Source: JAJYIV01 sp964616135 (GTDB lineage Bacteria; Patescibacteriota; Patescibacteriia; UBA9934; GWF2-40-263). Taken from it: a stretch of 29,653 nt of DNA. The notes under the pieces were generated by a model that was not told where the DNA came from, did no database searches, and saw only the letters and a program-made list of their open reading frames with translations. Location of the stretch: positions 1 to 29,653 of the forward strand of contig CAZTTQ010000011.1 in assembly GCA_964616135.1 (NCBI GenBank), read 5' to 3'. Of this stretch, positions 6,446-14,325 are shown in pieces; the stretch's first letter is position 1; the number at the start of each line of letters is the position of its first letter. The position numbers were made by a program, and so were the translations under genes.

Positions 6446-7324
6446 ATGGCCCGTCTCATTTCCCTGTCCGAGCTCATCGATCGCGTGTGGGAGCAGTACC
6501 GCGGTTCCCTTGTCTCCTTCCTCTCCCTGAGCGGCTGGATCCTGATTCCGGGCTTGTTCTATATTATCGCGCTTGCGTTCTACCCAACGGTGGACACCAT
6601 CGTCCTCTCGGAAACGCTTACCAACAGCCAGAGCGTCGGTGTCATCTTGTTCGCCTTCACCCGCGACGTGATCGGTCCCATCATCGCCCTGTGGACGTTC
6701 ATCGCCTGCGTGCACTTCGGTACGGACCAGCTTGAACGCGGACGCGGGGACGTCCAGGCCGCCATGCGCGAAGGATGGAAAACCTTCGTGCCCGCCCTGG
6801 CTTCAACCGCCCTATTCGTCCTCCTGTTGTCCGCCTCGTTCCTGGTCACCATCGGCCCCGGCGCCATACTCACCATCCTGACAAGTGGCATTACCCAGGG
6901 CTGGGTCGTGCTCGTACGCAACCTCCTGCTGATCGTTGGTGTTCCGGCGGCCGCGTACTTCAGCATCCGTTGGTTCATTGAATACCAGTTCGCCCCGTTG
7001 ATCGCCGCCTTGGGCGACAAAAAGCCCCTGGACTCCTTCAAAGCCTCCGCCACGCTTCTCAAGGGACGCTTCTGGGCCGTCGCCATCCGCTCCGTCGTGC
7101 CAAAAATCGTCTTCGTCCTGTTGGGCGGCGCCGGATTGTGGGTGCTCTCCACCGTGTCTTCGGTTGGCCTAAGCATGCTGTCCGGATTCGGCCTGCCGTT
7201 TGTGGCACGCCTTGGGTCCTTCTTGAACATCCTGTTCAGCTGGGTGCTCTACCCCATGTTCATCCTGCCGCTCATTTACCTCTGCGATGTCCAGCTCTAC
7301 CGCAGCCTGAAAGAACGGGTATGA
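6446..7324 (+). CDS. Multi-pass membrane protein, paralogue of the next gene
   Basis: A 292-residue integral membrane protein with about six hydrophobic spans (roughly residues 18-42, 58-82, 106-135, 148-172, 200-228, 252-278). No family is firmly recognised; the general look is that of the YciC/GDPD-membrane-domain group. A central segment (WFIEYQFAPLIAALG...SFKASATLLKGRFW) is matched in the next gene by WYGFAPISAAVG...LSASRRLSLGRF, so the two are diverged tandem duplicates. Its stop overlaps the next start (ATGA at 7321-7324). The more upstream in-frame codon at 6419 lies inside tmk and before the promoter box, so ATG 6446 is used. Confidence 0.75.
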   Translation: MARLISLSELIDRVWEQYRGSLVSFLSLSGWILIPGLFYIIALAFYPTVDTIVLSETLTNSQSVGVILFAFTRDVIGPIIALWTFIACVHFGTDQLERGRGDVQAAMREGWKTFVPALASTALFVLLLSASFLVTIGPGAILTILTSGITQGWVVLVRNLLLIVGVPAAAYFSIRWFIEYQFAPLIAALGDKKPLDSFKASATLLKGRFWAVAIRSVVPKIVFVLLGGAGLWVLSTVSSVGLSMLSGFGLPFVARLGSFLNILFSWVLYPMFILPLIYLCDVQLYRSLKERV

Positions 7325-8049
7325 AGCTCCCTGGCGTCGCCGAGCTGATTCCGGCGGCGTGGCGCCTGTACCGGAAATCATTTCCGTTGCTGTCCGGCTA
7401 CCTCGCCTGGGCCCTCGTTCCCCAAACGGCGCTCCTGGCGGCCGCGTTCTTACCGGAGGGTCCGTTGCGGGCAGGCATCGGTTACGGAGCCGGCTTTGCC
7501 GCCGTCGCCATCTCCGTTTGGGCCACCGTCGTCTGCGTGCGGCTTCTTTCCGGGCTAACAACGGGCCGCTATGAGGCCGTTGCGCAGGCAGCCACGCACG
7601 CGAATGGGCGACTATGGCCGTTTCTTGTCGCTGGGATCCTGCAGAGCTTGGTTGTGATGGGCGGATTGCTTCTTCTGATCGTCCCCGGTCTCCTCTTTGC
7701 CGTCTGGTATGGCTTTGCCCCTATCAGCGCCGCCGTGGGCGGCCAAGACGGGCTTGCCGCCCTCTCCGCCAGCCGCCGGCTGTCCTTGGGGCGTTTCCGA
7801 ATCGTCGCGTGGCGCTTCTTTGCCGGACCACTCACCCTGACCGCCTGGTACGCGGTTGCCATGACCCTGGTTATCACCCCCATTGTGGTCGCCACCGGCG
7901 TGGCGCCGGAGGCACTGGCGGGAGCCGCGCCGCCCGTCTGGTTCTCCGTCCTGGACTCCCTGGGCCAAACGTTCTTCTTGACCCCGCTCTTGCTGGCTTA
8001 TATGGTGCTGCTCTACCATTCCCTGAGCGCTGATGCGGCACCCCTATGA
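7321..8049 (+). CDS. Multi-pass membrane protein, paralogue of the previous gene
   Basis: A 242-residue membrane protein with about six hydrophobic spans, opening MKLPGVAELIPAAWRLYRKS, a layout like the N-terminus of its neighbour (LISLSELIDRVWEQYRGS). It overlaps the gene before (ATGA) and gatB after (ATGA at 8046-8049), so the three are almost certainly translated in a coupled way. Function unknown; the tie to gatB is probably expression economy rather than a shared pathway. The shared central F-A-P-[IL]-[SI]-A-A-[VL]-G motif supports descent from a common duplicate. Confidence 0.75.
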   Translation: MKLPGVAELIPAAWRLYRKSFPLLSGYLAWALVPQTALLAAAFLPEGPLRAGIGYGAGFAAVAISVWATVVCVRLLSGLTTGRYEAVAQAATHANGRLWPFLVAGILQSLVVMGGLLLLIVPGLLFAVWYGFAPISAAVGGQDGLAALSASRRLSLGRFRIVAWRFFAGPLTLTAWYAVAMTLVITPIVVATGVAPEALAGAAPPVWFSVLDSLGQTFFLTPLLLAYMVLLYHSLSADAAPL

Positions 8050-9584
8050 TCCTCGAACCCGTCATTGGGCTGGAAATCCACCTCCAGCTCAAAACCAAGA
8101 CTAAGATGTTCTGTGGCTGTTCCGCCCATGACCAGGGCGCGGCCCCGAACAGCAACATCTGCCCCGTTTGCATGGGCCACCCGGGCGTGCTTCCGGTCCC
8201 CAACGCCCAGGCCGTGCGCATGGGCATCATGTTGGGTTTGGCCTTGGGCTGCAAAATCGCCCCGGTGTCCAAGTTCGACCGCAAAAACTACTTCTACCCG
8301 GACTTGCCTAAGGCCTATCAAATTTCCCAATTTGATCTGCCCGTCGCGTACGACGGCCGCATTACCATTGAGACTCCCGGAGGCGAACAACCGTCCTTCA
8401 CCATCGGCATTGTCCGCGCGCACCTGGAAGAAGACGCCGCCAAGAACGTACATGACGGCTCCGGCAAAACCCTGGTGGACTTCAACCGCGGCGGGACGCC
8501 GCTGGTAGAAACGGTCACGGGCCCGGACTTCCATTCCCCGCAAGAAGCCAAGGCGTTCTTGCAAGAAGTACGCCTCATCGCCCGCACGCTTGGCGTGTCC
8601 GACGCGGACATGGAAAAGGGCAACATGCGCTGCGACGCCAACATTTCGCTCCGCCAGCGGGACGAAGCGGGACACATCGTCGGCTTGGAGTTCAACCCAA
8701 AAACCGAAATCAAGAACCTGAACTCATTCCGCCACGTGGAGCGCGCGTTGGAGTATGAAATTCAGCGTCAAACCAAGCTCTGGAATGGCGGCACGCCGCC
8801 CGCGGTGTCCACGACGCGCGGCTGGAACGACACCAAGCAGGTCACAGAGGAACAGCGCGTCAAAGAAAGCTCCCAGGACTACCGCTACTTCCCGGAACCG
8901 GATATTCCAGCGCTCGCCCTGACGGAACTGGCGGACGACGTCCGTCGCTCCATGCCGGAACTCCCGGCCGCCAAGCGCCGCCGCCTGGTGGAAGAGTATT
9001 TCCTGAAACCGGAAGACGCCCGTCAGCTGTGTGAGGATCCGGTCTTGGCCGAATTCGCCGAACGCACCTTTGGTGAATTGGAATCCTGGCTGAACGCCCT
9101 GCCTGAATTGGACGGCGCGCAGCAGGACGCCTGGGACGCCCAGCGCAAAAAGATGGCGCGCCTGGTTTCCACCTGGATCCTGACAAAATTGCTCGGCGCC
9201 CTATCGGAACGCGGCGGCGACGTGCGGACCATGCACGTCACGCCGGAAAACTTCGCGGAACTGCTGACCCTCATTGCCACCGGCAAACTGAACGCCGGCG
9301 CCGGCCTGACCGTCCTTTCCGCCATGCTGGAAGACGGGTCCGATCCGTCCCATGTGATGGAAGAAAAGCGCCTCGGCAAAATGGACGACGTCGCCGCCTT
9401 GGCAGAAACCATCGACCGTGTGATTGCCCAGAACCCGGCCGAAACCGCCCGCTACCGCGGTGGAGACAAGAAACTTATCGCCTTCTTCATTGGCCAGGTT
9501 ATGAAGGCCACGGAGGGCACGGCGGACGCCAAGGAAACGCGCAACCTGCTCGCCGTAAAGCTAGACGACATTCACGCGCAATAA
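8046..9584 (+). CDS. gatB: Asp-tRNA(Asn)/Glu-tRNA(Gln) amidotransferase subunit B
   Basis: GatB is the kinase/amidating subunit of GatCAB, which converts Glu-tRNA(Gln) to Gln-tRNA(Gln) and Asp-tRNA(Asn) to Asn-tRNA(Asn). The 512-residue product has VIGLEIHLQLKTKTKMFC at the N-terminus with zinc-type cysteines (FCGCS, NICPVCMGHPG), YFYPDLPKAYQISQ and the C-terminal tRNA-binding helical/YqeY domain. It is somewhat longer than E. coli-size homologues, mostly by insertions in the second half. gatA and gatC are not in the window. Confidence 0.96.
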   Translation: MILEPVIGLEIHLQLKTKTKMFCGCSAHDQGAAPNSNICPVCMGHPGVLPVPNAQAVRMGIMLGLALGCKIAPVSKFDRKNYFYPDLPKAYQISQFDLPVAYDGRITIETPGGEQPSFTIGIVRAHLEEDAAKNVHDGSGKTLVDFNRGGTPLVETVTGPDFHSPQEAKAFLQEVRLIARTLGVSDADMEKGNMRCDANISLRQRDEAGHIVGLEFNPKTEIKNLNSFRHVERALEYEIQRQTKLWNGGTPPAVSTTRGWNDTKQVTEEQRVKESSQDYRYFPEPDIPALALTELADDVRRSMPELPAAKRRRLVEEYFLKPEDARQLCEDPVLAEFAERTFGELESWLNALPELDGAQQDAWDAQRKKMARLVSTWILTKLLGALSERGGDVRTMHVTPENFAELLTLIATGKLNAGAGLTVLSAMLEDGSDPSHVMEEKRLGKMDDVAALAETIDRVIAQNPAETARYRGGDKKLIAFFIGQVMKATEGTADAKETRNLLAVKLDDIHAQ

Positions 9585-9585
9585 G

Positions 9586-9610
9586 AAAACGCCCCGCACG
9601 GGGCGCTTTT
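9586..9610. terminator. Bidirectional terminator between gatB and miaA
   Basis: CGCCCC (9590-9595)/GGGGCG (9600-9605), loop GCAC, flanked by AAAA and TTTT, lies between convergent genes whose stops are 28 nt apart. Confidence 0.85.
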
Positions 9611-9612
9611 CT

Positions 9613-10575
9613 TTATTCCAGGAATTGTTCGACTAATGTCTCCGCTTCATTCGGCTGTTTCAGCCACTGAATACGGGGGTCGCGCTTGAACCACGTCAGC
9701 TGGCGCTTGGCGTAGGCGCGCGTGTCTTTCTTCACGTCGTCGATGGCGGCGGCCAGGTTCGCCTTTCCATTCAGGAAATAGGCGATCTGACGGTAACCGA
9801 TGCCCGACATCGCGATGCCGTCCGCCGGATACGTCTTGAGAAGCGCGCGGACTTCGTTCACCAGGCCATTGGCGATCATTTCATCCACGCGGTTGGAGAT
9901 GCGGCGGTCCAGTTCTTCCTTTTCCACGTCCAAGCCGATTTTGAGCACGTCGTACTGCGGCTCACCCTTCACCTGCTGGGCCGAAAACGGCTTGCCCGTG
10001 ACGCGGGTCACTTCCAACGCGCGCACCAGGCGGCGCTTGTTGTGGCGGTCGATCGCCTCAGCACCGACAGGGTCCACGCGCTTGAATTCGGCAAACAGGT
10101 CGTCCGCCGTGCGCGGTTCCAGTTCCGCGCGGAGGGCGGCATTCGGCGGAACGTCGGGCAACGACAGGTTGTCCACCACCGCGTCCACCCACAGGCCCGT
10201 GCCGCCGACGAGGATTGGCAGTTTGCCACGCTTCACCATGTCCTTGATGCGCGCCTCCGCGTACGTTTTGAACTGGGACACATTGAAATCCTCATCCGGC
10301 TCCGCCACGTCGATCCCCCAATGCGGCACGCCCTCCACTTCAAAACGCCGTGCCCCGCCGCCAAAGATGGAAAGAATGTTGCCCTTCATGCCTTCCAAGT
10401 CTGCTTCCAGCCATTCTCCCGCTGGTTTAGCCGTCCCGATGTCCATGCCGCGGTAGATTTGGCGGGAATCGACGGAGATCACTTCCCCATTGAACCGCTT
10501 GGCCAACGCCAAGCCGAGCCCAGTTTTTCCGGACGCGGTGGGGCCGACGATCACAAGGAGTTTGGCGCGTTCCAT
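9613..10575 (-). CDS. miaA: tRNA dimethylallyltransferase
   Basis: MiaA adds a dimethylallyl group to N6 of A37 in tRNAs reading UNN codons. The 320-residue product shows the P-loop GPTASGKTGLGLALA (about 11-25), SVDSRQIYRGMDIGTAKP (about 34-51), GGTGLWVDAVVD (about 123-134), the RRLVRALEV core and the C-terminal GIGYRQ...RAYAKRQLTWFKRD signature. An insert around residues 55-80 (EADLEGMKGNILSIFGGGA) lengthens the segment before the HWGIDV motif. An extended -10 (TGCTATGTT) ends 9 nt before the ATG; no Shine-Dalgarno sequence. Confidence 0.96.
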   Translation of the reverse strand: MERAKLLVIVGPTASGKTGLGLALAKRFNGEVISVDSRQIYRGMDIGTAKPAGEWLEADLEGMKGNILSIFGGGARRFEVEGVPHWGIDVAEPDEDFNVSQFKTYAEARIKDMVKRGKLPILVGGTGLWVDAVVDNLSLPDVPPNAALRAELEPRTADDLFAEFKRVDPVGAEAIDRHNKRRLVRALEVTRVTGKPFSAQQVKGEPQYDVLKIGLDVEKEELDRRISNRVDEMIANGLVNEVRALLKTYPADGIAMSGIGYRQIAYFLNGKANLAAAIDDVKKDTRAYAKRQLTWFKRDPRIQWLKQPNEAETLVEQFLE

Positions 10576-10584
10576 AGCGGACGG

Positions 10585-10593
10585 AACATAGCA
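10585..10593 (-). promoter_or_regulatory. Extended -10 box for miaA
   Basis: Minus-strand TGCTATGTT; hexamer 10590-10585 ends 9 nt before the start codon. Divergent from the promoter at 10629-10657. Confidence 0.55.
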
Positions 10594-10628
10594 AAACGGG
10601 AGGCGGTTGTCACTATCCCCACCCCGCT

Positions 10629-10657
10629 CTGACGGCTACCGAAAGAAATGGTATACT
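10629..10657 (+). promoter_or_regulatory. Strong promoter for the Ala-rich protein
   Basis: CTGACG (10629-10634), 17-bp spacer, then an extended -10 TGGTATACT (hexamer 10652-10657). The ATG at 10670 lies 12 nt further on, giving a leader of only a few bases. Confidence 0.7.
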
Positions 10658-10669
10658 TTTGACCAAACA

Positions 10670-12619
10670 ATGCCCATCGCCTCTATGGCCAACGGTTTGG
10701 AACAATTGAAGAATGTCCCACAGAAGCCGAACGTGCCGGAATCCAAGCGTCCCGCCCCCGCGGAGCGCGTGGCCCGCGCAGAACAGGAACGCGCGGCCGC
10801 CGCGGAGCGCGGCATGAAGGCTAAGGAAGCTGCGGATCGCCAAGCGGAACGTATTCAGGCAAAGTTGCGTGCGCTGGATTCCACTATGGAGTCCCCCGCC
10901 CCGGCTCCCGCAAAAGAGGAGAAGAAAGGATTGTTCGCCCGCGCAGGAGGCTGGCTCAAGGGGTTGTTTACCCCGTCCATTGAAGACCGCTCGGAAGCAC
11001 ATGCAAAAGCGGAGGCGGCCAAAAACCCGCTTGTCGCCCAGCAGATGCGTGAGGCGGGATCCGACGGCGCCATCAGCAAGGCTGAGTTCAAGAAGCTGAT
11101 GGCGGAAGGCGCCGTTGCCGCCAAGGCGGAAGCCAAACGCAAGGCGGAACAGGCATTAAAGGACCGAACCGCCGCCATCGGAGAGCTTGGCATTGTCGCG
11201 CACGATGAGGCGTTCGGCAATCTCGGCAAGGAACGCGCGGCGGCAAACGCGCAGGAACAAAAAGCCGCGGAGGCACGCGCCGCCAATGCCGCGCGCGCCG
11301 AGCTCATGGCCGGATCCAAGGGCAAGGAGGCCAGGATCGCCTTGGGCCTAGCCAGCGCCCCGGAAGCTGCCCGTAGTTCCCTTTCCAAGCAGGCGGAGAA
11401 ATTGACCAAAGGAGGCGACGCCGAGTTCATGGGCTACGTTGACGATGAAAATACGCCAGAGGAAGCGGCGAACTTAGTCGCCCAACACAAAGAAGCGCAG
11501 TCGGTCGCGCGGAAAGAACAAGCGAAGTCGGCCGTCCGCGGCGCCGTGGAAACCGCAAAGAACCTTGGGTCCAAAGCGGTCAACGCGGATTTCCACGCCA
11601 TGGGCATGGGAACCGTAGACGCGGGCATCAACCTGGCCGCCAAAGGCGCCGGTTTAGTCGCGGAAGGCGCCAAGCGCGTCGGGAAAGCCACAAAGGAGGC
11701 GTTGCCTAAGGACACCGAGCTTGCGGAGATGGTCGCTGCCGGCGAAGACCCGGAGGACGCAAAAGCATTCCTCGCCGCCAAGCGCCGGGACGAAGCAAAG
11801 GCACGCAAGGAAAAGCCGGGCTACGCCACCGCCGCCCTCACCGGCATCATGAACGGCGCCAAGCGCGCCGCAACGCGCGAAACGGGCACCGGAGCGTATG
11901 AACTCGGCATGAACGCCGTGGACGTCAGCCTGGACGCGTTAAAGGCGACCGGACGCGGAGTAAAACGCACCGCTTCCAAAGGAGCCGAATTACTTGACCG
12001 TGGTCTTGGAGCCATAGAACAGGCGGCGGTCGGTGACGGCGGCTTGGTCGAACGCTCCGTGCAGCTCACTGGGCGCGCAGGCGAACTTGCCGCCAAGGCG
12101 GCCGATGTGGCCCTTAAGGCCGGCCCGAAGATCCTTGAGAAGGGCCTGGAGGGTAAGGCTCGTGCCGAAAAATTCGTCGGTGATGGCCTGGCTAAAGACT
12201 GGGAATCCACCAAGGCTCGCATGGCTGCGCGTTTGGAGCAGATGAAATCCAAACCCGCGGAGAAAAAGCCGTGGGAAACCATGGAAGAACCAGCTTGGGC
12301 CTCTGAACTTCGCAAAGGAGATGAGGATGTCCCGGACGAAATTACCCAAGCCGTGGCTGAAACAGCTGCAGAACGCAGCGCGGGCCCAGAAAACTTCACG
12401 GAAGTCTTTGACGACCTGAAAGACCTCGCACAAAGCGACAACCGTTCCCGCAAAGCCGCGTTCCTGGCTGAAGCGGAGCTCTTGGAAGGGATCTCTGCCA
12501 AAAACGCGGATCCGAACGAATACCTGGGTGCCATCGGCGACAAGTTCCGCGGATGGAAGCCGCAGGACGTAAAAAAGCTACTGAACCGCCTCTACGAAAC
12601 CAACTTGTTGGCGAAGTAG
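10670..12619 (+). CDS. Large Ala/Lys/Glu-rich helical protein of unknown function
   Basis: A 649-residue, charged and very Ala-rich protein with long predicted helices/coiled coil; no signal peptide or clear membrane span. No family recognised. About residues 125-142 read REAGSDGAISKAEFKKLM, like the second half of an EF-hand loop, but the first half lacks the needed acids. Two internal repeats are seen: ADFHAMGMGTVDAGINLAAK (near residue 305) and AYELGMNAVDVSLDALKA (near 409), each followed by a G-x-K-R basic stretch. The last 70 residues (DDLKDLAQSDNRSRKAAF... to KKLLNRLYETNLL) look like a small globular domain. ATG 10670 follows the promoter by 12 nt; ATG 10685 is an alternative start. It could be structural, nucleoid-associated or a secretion/host-contact factor; sequence alone does not decide. 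Confidence 0.75.
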   Translation: MPIASMANGLEQLKNVPQKPNVPESKRPAPAERVARAEQERAAAAERGMKAKEAADRQAERIQAKLRALDSTMESPAPAPAKEEKKGLFARAGGWLKGLFTPSIEDRSEAHAKAEAAKNPLVAQQMREAGSDGAISKAEFKKLMAEGAVAAKAEAKRKAEQALKDRTAAIGELGIVAHDEAFGNLGKERAAANAQEQKAAEARAANAARAELMAGSKGKEARIALGLASAPEAARSSLSKQAEKLTKGGDAEFMGYVDDENTPEEAANLVAQHKEAQSVARKEQAKSAVRGAVETAKNLGSKAVNADFHAMGMGTVDAGINLAAKGAGLVAEGAKRVGKATKEALPKDTELAEMVAAGEDPEDAKAFLAAKRRDEAKARKEKPGYATAALTGIMNGAKRAATRETGTGAYELGMNAVDVSLDALKATGRGVKRTASKGAELLDRGLGAIEQAAVGDGGLVERSVQLTGRAGELAAKAADVALKAGPKILEKGLEGKARAEKFVGDGLAKDWESTKARMAARLEQMKSKPAEKKPWETMEEPAWASELRKGDEDVPDEITQAVAETAAERSAGPENFTEVFDDLKDLAQSDNRSRKAAFLAEAELLEGISAKNADPNEYLGAIGDKFRGWKPQDVKKLLNRLYETNLLAK

Positions 12620-12621
12620 AC

Positions 12622-12655
12622 ACAAACACCGCCCTTTACCGGGCGGTGTTTTGTA
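12622..12655 (+). terminator. Terminator of the Ala-rich protein gene
   Basis: AACACCGCCC (12625-12634)/GGGCGGTGTT (12641-12650), a 10-bp stem with loop TTTACC followed by TTG. Confidence 0.85.
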
Positions 12656-12656
12656 T

Positions 12657-12690
12657 AAAAAAACGCCTTGCCGAGAGTTTGGCAAGGGCG
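12657..12690 (-). terminator. Terminator of the minus-strand anchored protein gene
   Basis: On the minus strand CGCCCTTGCC pairs with GGCAAGGCG (one bulge), then seven T (12663-12657). It starts one base after the stop codon. Confidence 0.8.
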
Positions 12691-13422
12691 CTATTGCATC
12701 ATCCGCCGCGGCTGGCCGACAGGGCTGTCGACCGTACGCGAGGTGCCAGGGGTCTGGTTCACGCTCTGGATGAGAGCGGACCATCGGCGGATGTCCTGCG
12801 TCAGGCGGTCCAGACGCTGGACATCTTCTGCAGCCGGCTCAGTTCCCTCCGGCGGGCGGAGGACACGGGCAGCAGCAGCATCCAGTTCCTTCCGCGCGGG
12901 CAGGAGGCTGGTCAGAGCCATCTGGCAGACCGGTTCCCGTGGCAGTCGGAGCGCGTACTCCTCCGCCAGCAGGTACTGCTCTCCCGCAGCGCTCTCCGCG
13001 TGGACCGCCCATTCACACAGCCGGGACATCGTCTCCCGGCGGAAGGTGTTTAGGGTGACTGGTGTGAAGCGCCGGAGGACCCAGAGGGATCCGCGGAGGA
13101 GCAGCTCCTCCCACCAGAACGAGAACGCGTCGGGCGTCCGCGCGTTCTTGACGGAGAGAGCGAAGGCGAGCATGGCGTCCAGGGTTTCCTGGAGCCGCAT
13201 GCGGCGCCGTTCGAACTCCGGACGGATGTCGTCCGGAAGGTACAGATCCGCGCTAAAGTCCGTGAGGGCCTTCAAGGCCCGGGCGACGTCGTTCCGTACC
13301 TTGAGGATCAGATAGGGCCGGCGGCGGCGCAGGACGCGGCGCAAGACCGTGTAGACGACCAGGGTGACAAACGCCACCCCAGCCATGGCGAGCACGAAGC
13401 CTAGAATCGAGGATTTCGGCAT
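12691..13422 (-). CDS. N-terminally membrane-anchored protein of unknown function
   Basis: A 243-residue protein: one N-terminal transmembrane helix (about 6-28) followed by a very basic stop-transfer stretch (RRVLRRRRPY) and a mainly helical cytosolic part with no recognised domain. The start ATG 13422 is chosen over an upstream in-frame codon because GGAG lies five bases before it. It has its own consensus promoter (TTGACA-17-TAGGTT) that abuts the terminator of the preceding gene pair, and its own terminator. First member of the accessory island 12.7-14.9 kb, whose other minus-strand products are also N-terminally anchored. Confidence 0.75.
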   Translation of the reverse strand: MPKSSILGFVLAMAGVAFVTLVVYTVLRRVLRRRRPYLILKVRNDVARALKALTDFSADLYLPDDIRPEFERRRMRLQETLDAMLAFALSVKNARTPDAFSFWWEELLLRGSLWVLRRFTPVTLNTFRRETMSRLCEWAVHAESAAGEQYLLAEEYALRLPREPVCQMALTSLLPARKELDAAAARVLRPPEGTEPAAEDVQRLDRLTQDIRRWSALIQSVNQTPGTSRTVDSPVGQPRRMMQ

Positions 13423-13472
13423 GCATTCTCCAGGGGAAAGAGCGGGTGTTGCGGACCAGTCCACAACGTCCG

Positions 13473-13501
13473 AACCTACCCCATTTTTGCTAGATTGTCA
13501 A
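13473..13501 (-). promoter_or_regulatory. Consensus promoter of the 13422 gene
   Basis: TTGACA (13501-13496), 17-bp spacer, TAGGTT (13478-13473). The -35 box begins one base after the T-run of the upstream terminator. Confidence 0.75.
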
Positions 13502-13502
13502 G

Positions 13503-13530
13503 AAAAAGACCGCCTCCCTAAGGAAGACGG
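13503..13530 (-). terminator. Terminator of the winged-helix-like gene pair, stop codon in loop
   Basis: Minus-strand CCGTCTTCC (13530-13522)/GGGAGGCGG (13518-13510), loop TTA, then a T-rich run. The TAG stop (13520-13518) straddles loop and stem. Confidence 0.7.
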
Positions 13531-13862
13531 CCGGGTGCCGAATGGCGTTTCGACGTGTGTTCAAAGGCTTCCAGCACCTTCACTCCCTTGGAAGTCAGTC
13601 GATACAGGGGCTCCGTGGCCCCCGGAGGGAAAACCGCTTCGACTTCCCCTGTCTTCTCCGTCAACCACTTGAAGGTGGCGCGCAGCGTGGGGATATGCAG
13701 CTTCCCCGCTGCAACTTCCTCCAAATCCTCGGCCGACGAGAGTCCCCGCCGTCCCAGGATTAAGAGAAGGGTCCGACGGTTTTGCCGCATCCGTTGGTCC
13801 CAACGGATCATCATGCCGCCGAAGAACGCCAGGGCGAGGATCCAAATGAATCGGTCCTTCAT
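13518..13862 (-). CDS. Small membrane-anchored winged-helix-like protein (second of pair)
   Basis: A 114-residue protein: N-terminal transmembrane helix (about 4-22, IWILALAFFGGMMIRW), a basic linker, then a region patterned like a winged helix: helix (RRTLLLILGRRG), helix (SAEDLEEVAAG), recognition-like helix (IPTLRATFKWLTEKTGEV), and a two-strand wing (AVFPPGATEPLYRLTSKGVKVLEAF). The closing LT.KG..VLEAF is common in PadR/MarR-type proteins. ATG 13862 overlaps the stop of the upstream gene (ATGA) and has GGAG eight bases before. A DNA-binding or protein-protein role at the membrane is inferred, not shown. Confidence 0.72.
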   Translation of the reverse strand: MKDRFIWILALAFFGGMMIRWDQRMRQNRRTLLLILGRRGLSSAEDLEEVAAGKLHIPTLRATFKWLTEKTGEVEAVFPPGATEPLYRLTSKGVKVLEAFEHTSKRHSAPGRLP

Positions 13863-14182
13863 CGCCAGCGCTCCGTGCGGACACGTTCCCCGCCCTGCCG
13901 CGACAGTTTGTGAAGCGGTTGCGGGGATTCGGCCCCAAGCAGTTCCACGTCGCCGTTTCGAATGAGGCGTTGCAGCTCCTGGTAGAGCAGCGGGTCGACG
14001 TGACCGTCCTCCCCTACCGTCAGCTCCTTCGGAAGGAACCACCGGTCGGCGGACAATAAACGCTGGACGACCTTCCACTGGGCAGCGGTACGACGCGCGC
14101 GACGGCGCGCGAGCCAGATGCCGCCGGCGACCACGCCGGCAACGAAGCCGAGCGACAGACAGATTTCCCACGCGACATTCAT
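13859..14182 (-). CDS. Small membrane-anchored winged-helix-like protein (first of pair)
   Basis: A 107-residue protein with the same build as its downstream neighbour: an N-terminal span (about 5-24, EICLSLGFVAGVVAGGIWLA), an Arg-rich linker (RRRARRT), then helices AAQWKVVQRLLSADRW, LLYQELQRLIRNGDVELLG and a wing ending LHKLSRQGGERV. ATG 14182 has GGAGG four bases upstream, which decides the start against an in-frame codon at 14221. A TTGACG lies at 14240-14235 but no good -10 box is found 17 bp away. Coupled to the second gene by an ATGA overlap; the two may work as a pair. Confidence 0.72.
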   Translation of the reverse strand: MNVAWEICLSLGFVAGVVAGGIWLARRRARRTAAQWKVVQRLLSADRWFLPKELTVGEDGHVDPLLYQELQRLIRNGDVELLGAESPQPLHKLSRQGGERVRTERWR

Positions 14183-14277
14183 GTGACCTCCGGGACAAAG
14201 AGCGAGGGTCCTTTCTCCCACAAAAACGGCCTGCCGTCAACCATCTACGCATCCGTGCGTGACAGGCCTTCCGACGA

Positions 14278-14306
14278 TTGACAAAAAGGTCCCGTCAGGA
14301 CATGCT
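14278..14306 (+). promoter_or_regulatory. Consensus-like promoter of the 14326 gene
   Basis: TTGACA (14278-14283), 17-bp spacer, CATGCT (14301-14306), followed by GGAGG at 14313-14317. Confidence 0.7.
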
Positions 14307-14325
14307 CCCCACGGAGGATGAACCC

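Noticed and set aside
11040..11100. EF-hand calcium-binding site in the Ala-rich protein
   Set aside because: Only the second half of the loop fits (DGAISKAEF); positions 1 and 3 lack Asp, so it is noted but not called.
12553..13315. Two plus-strand frames opposite the 13422 gene
   Set aside because: They start inside the Ala-rich gene or its terminator, lack ribosome sites, and are antisense to a gene with promoter, ribosome site and terminator.
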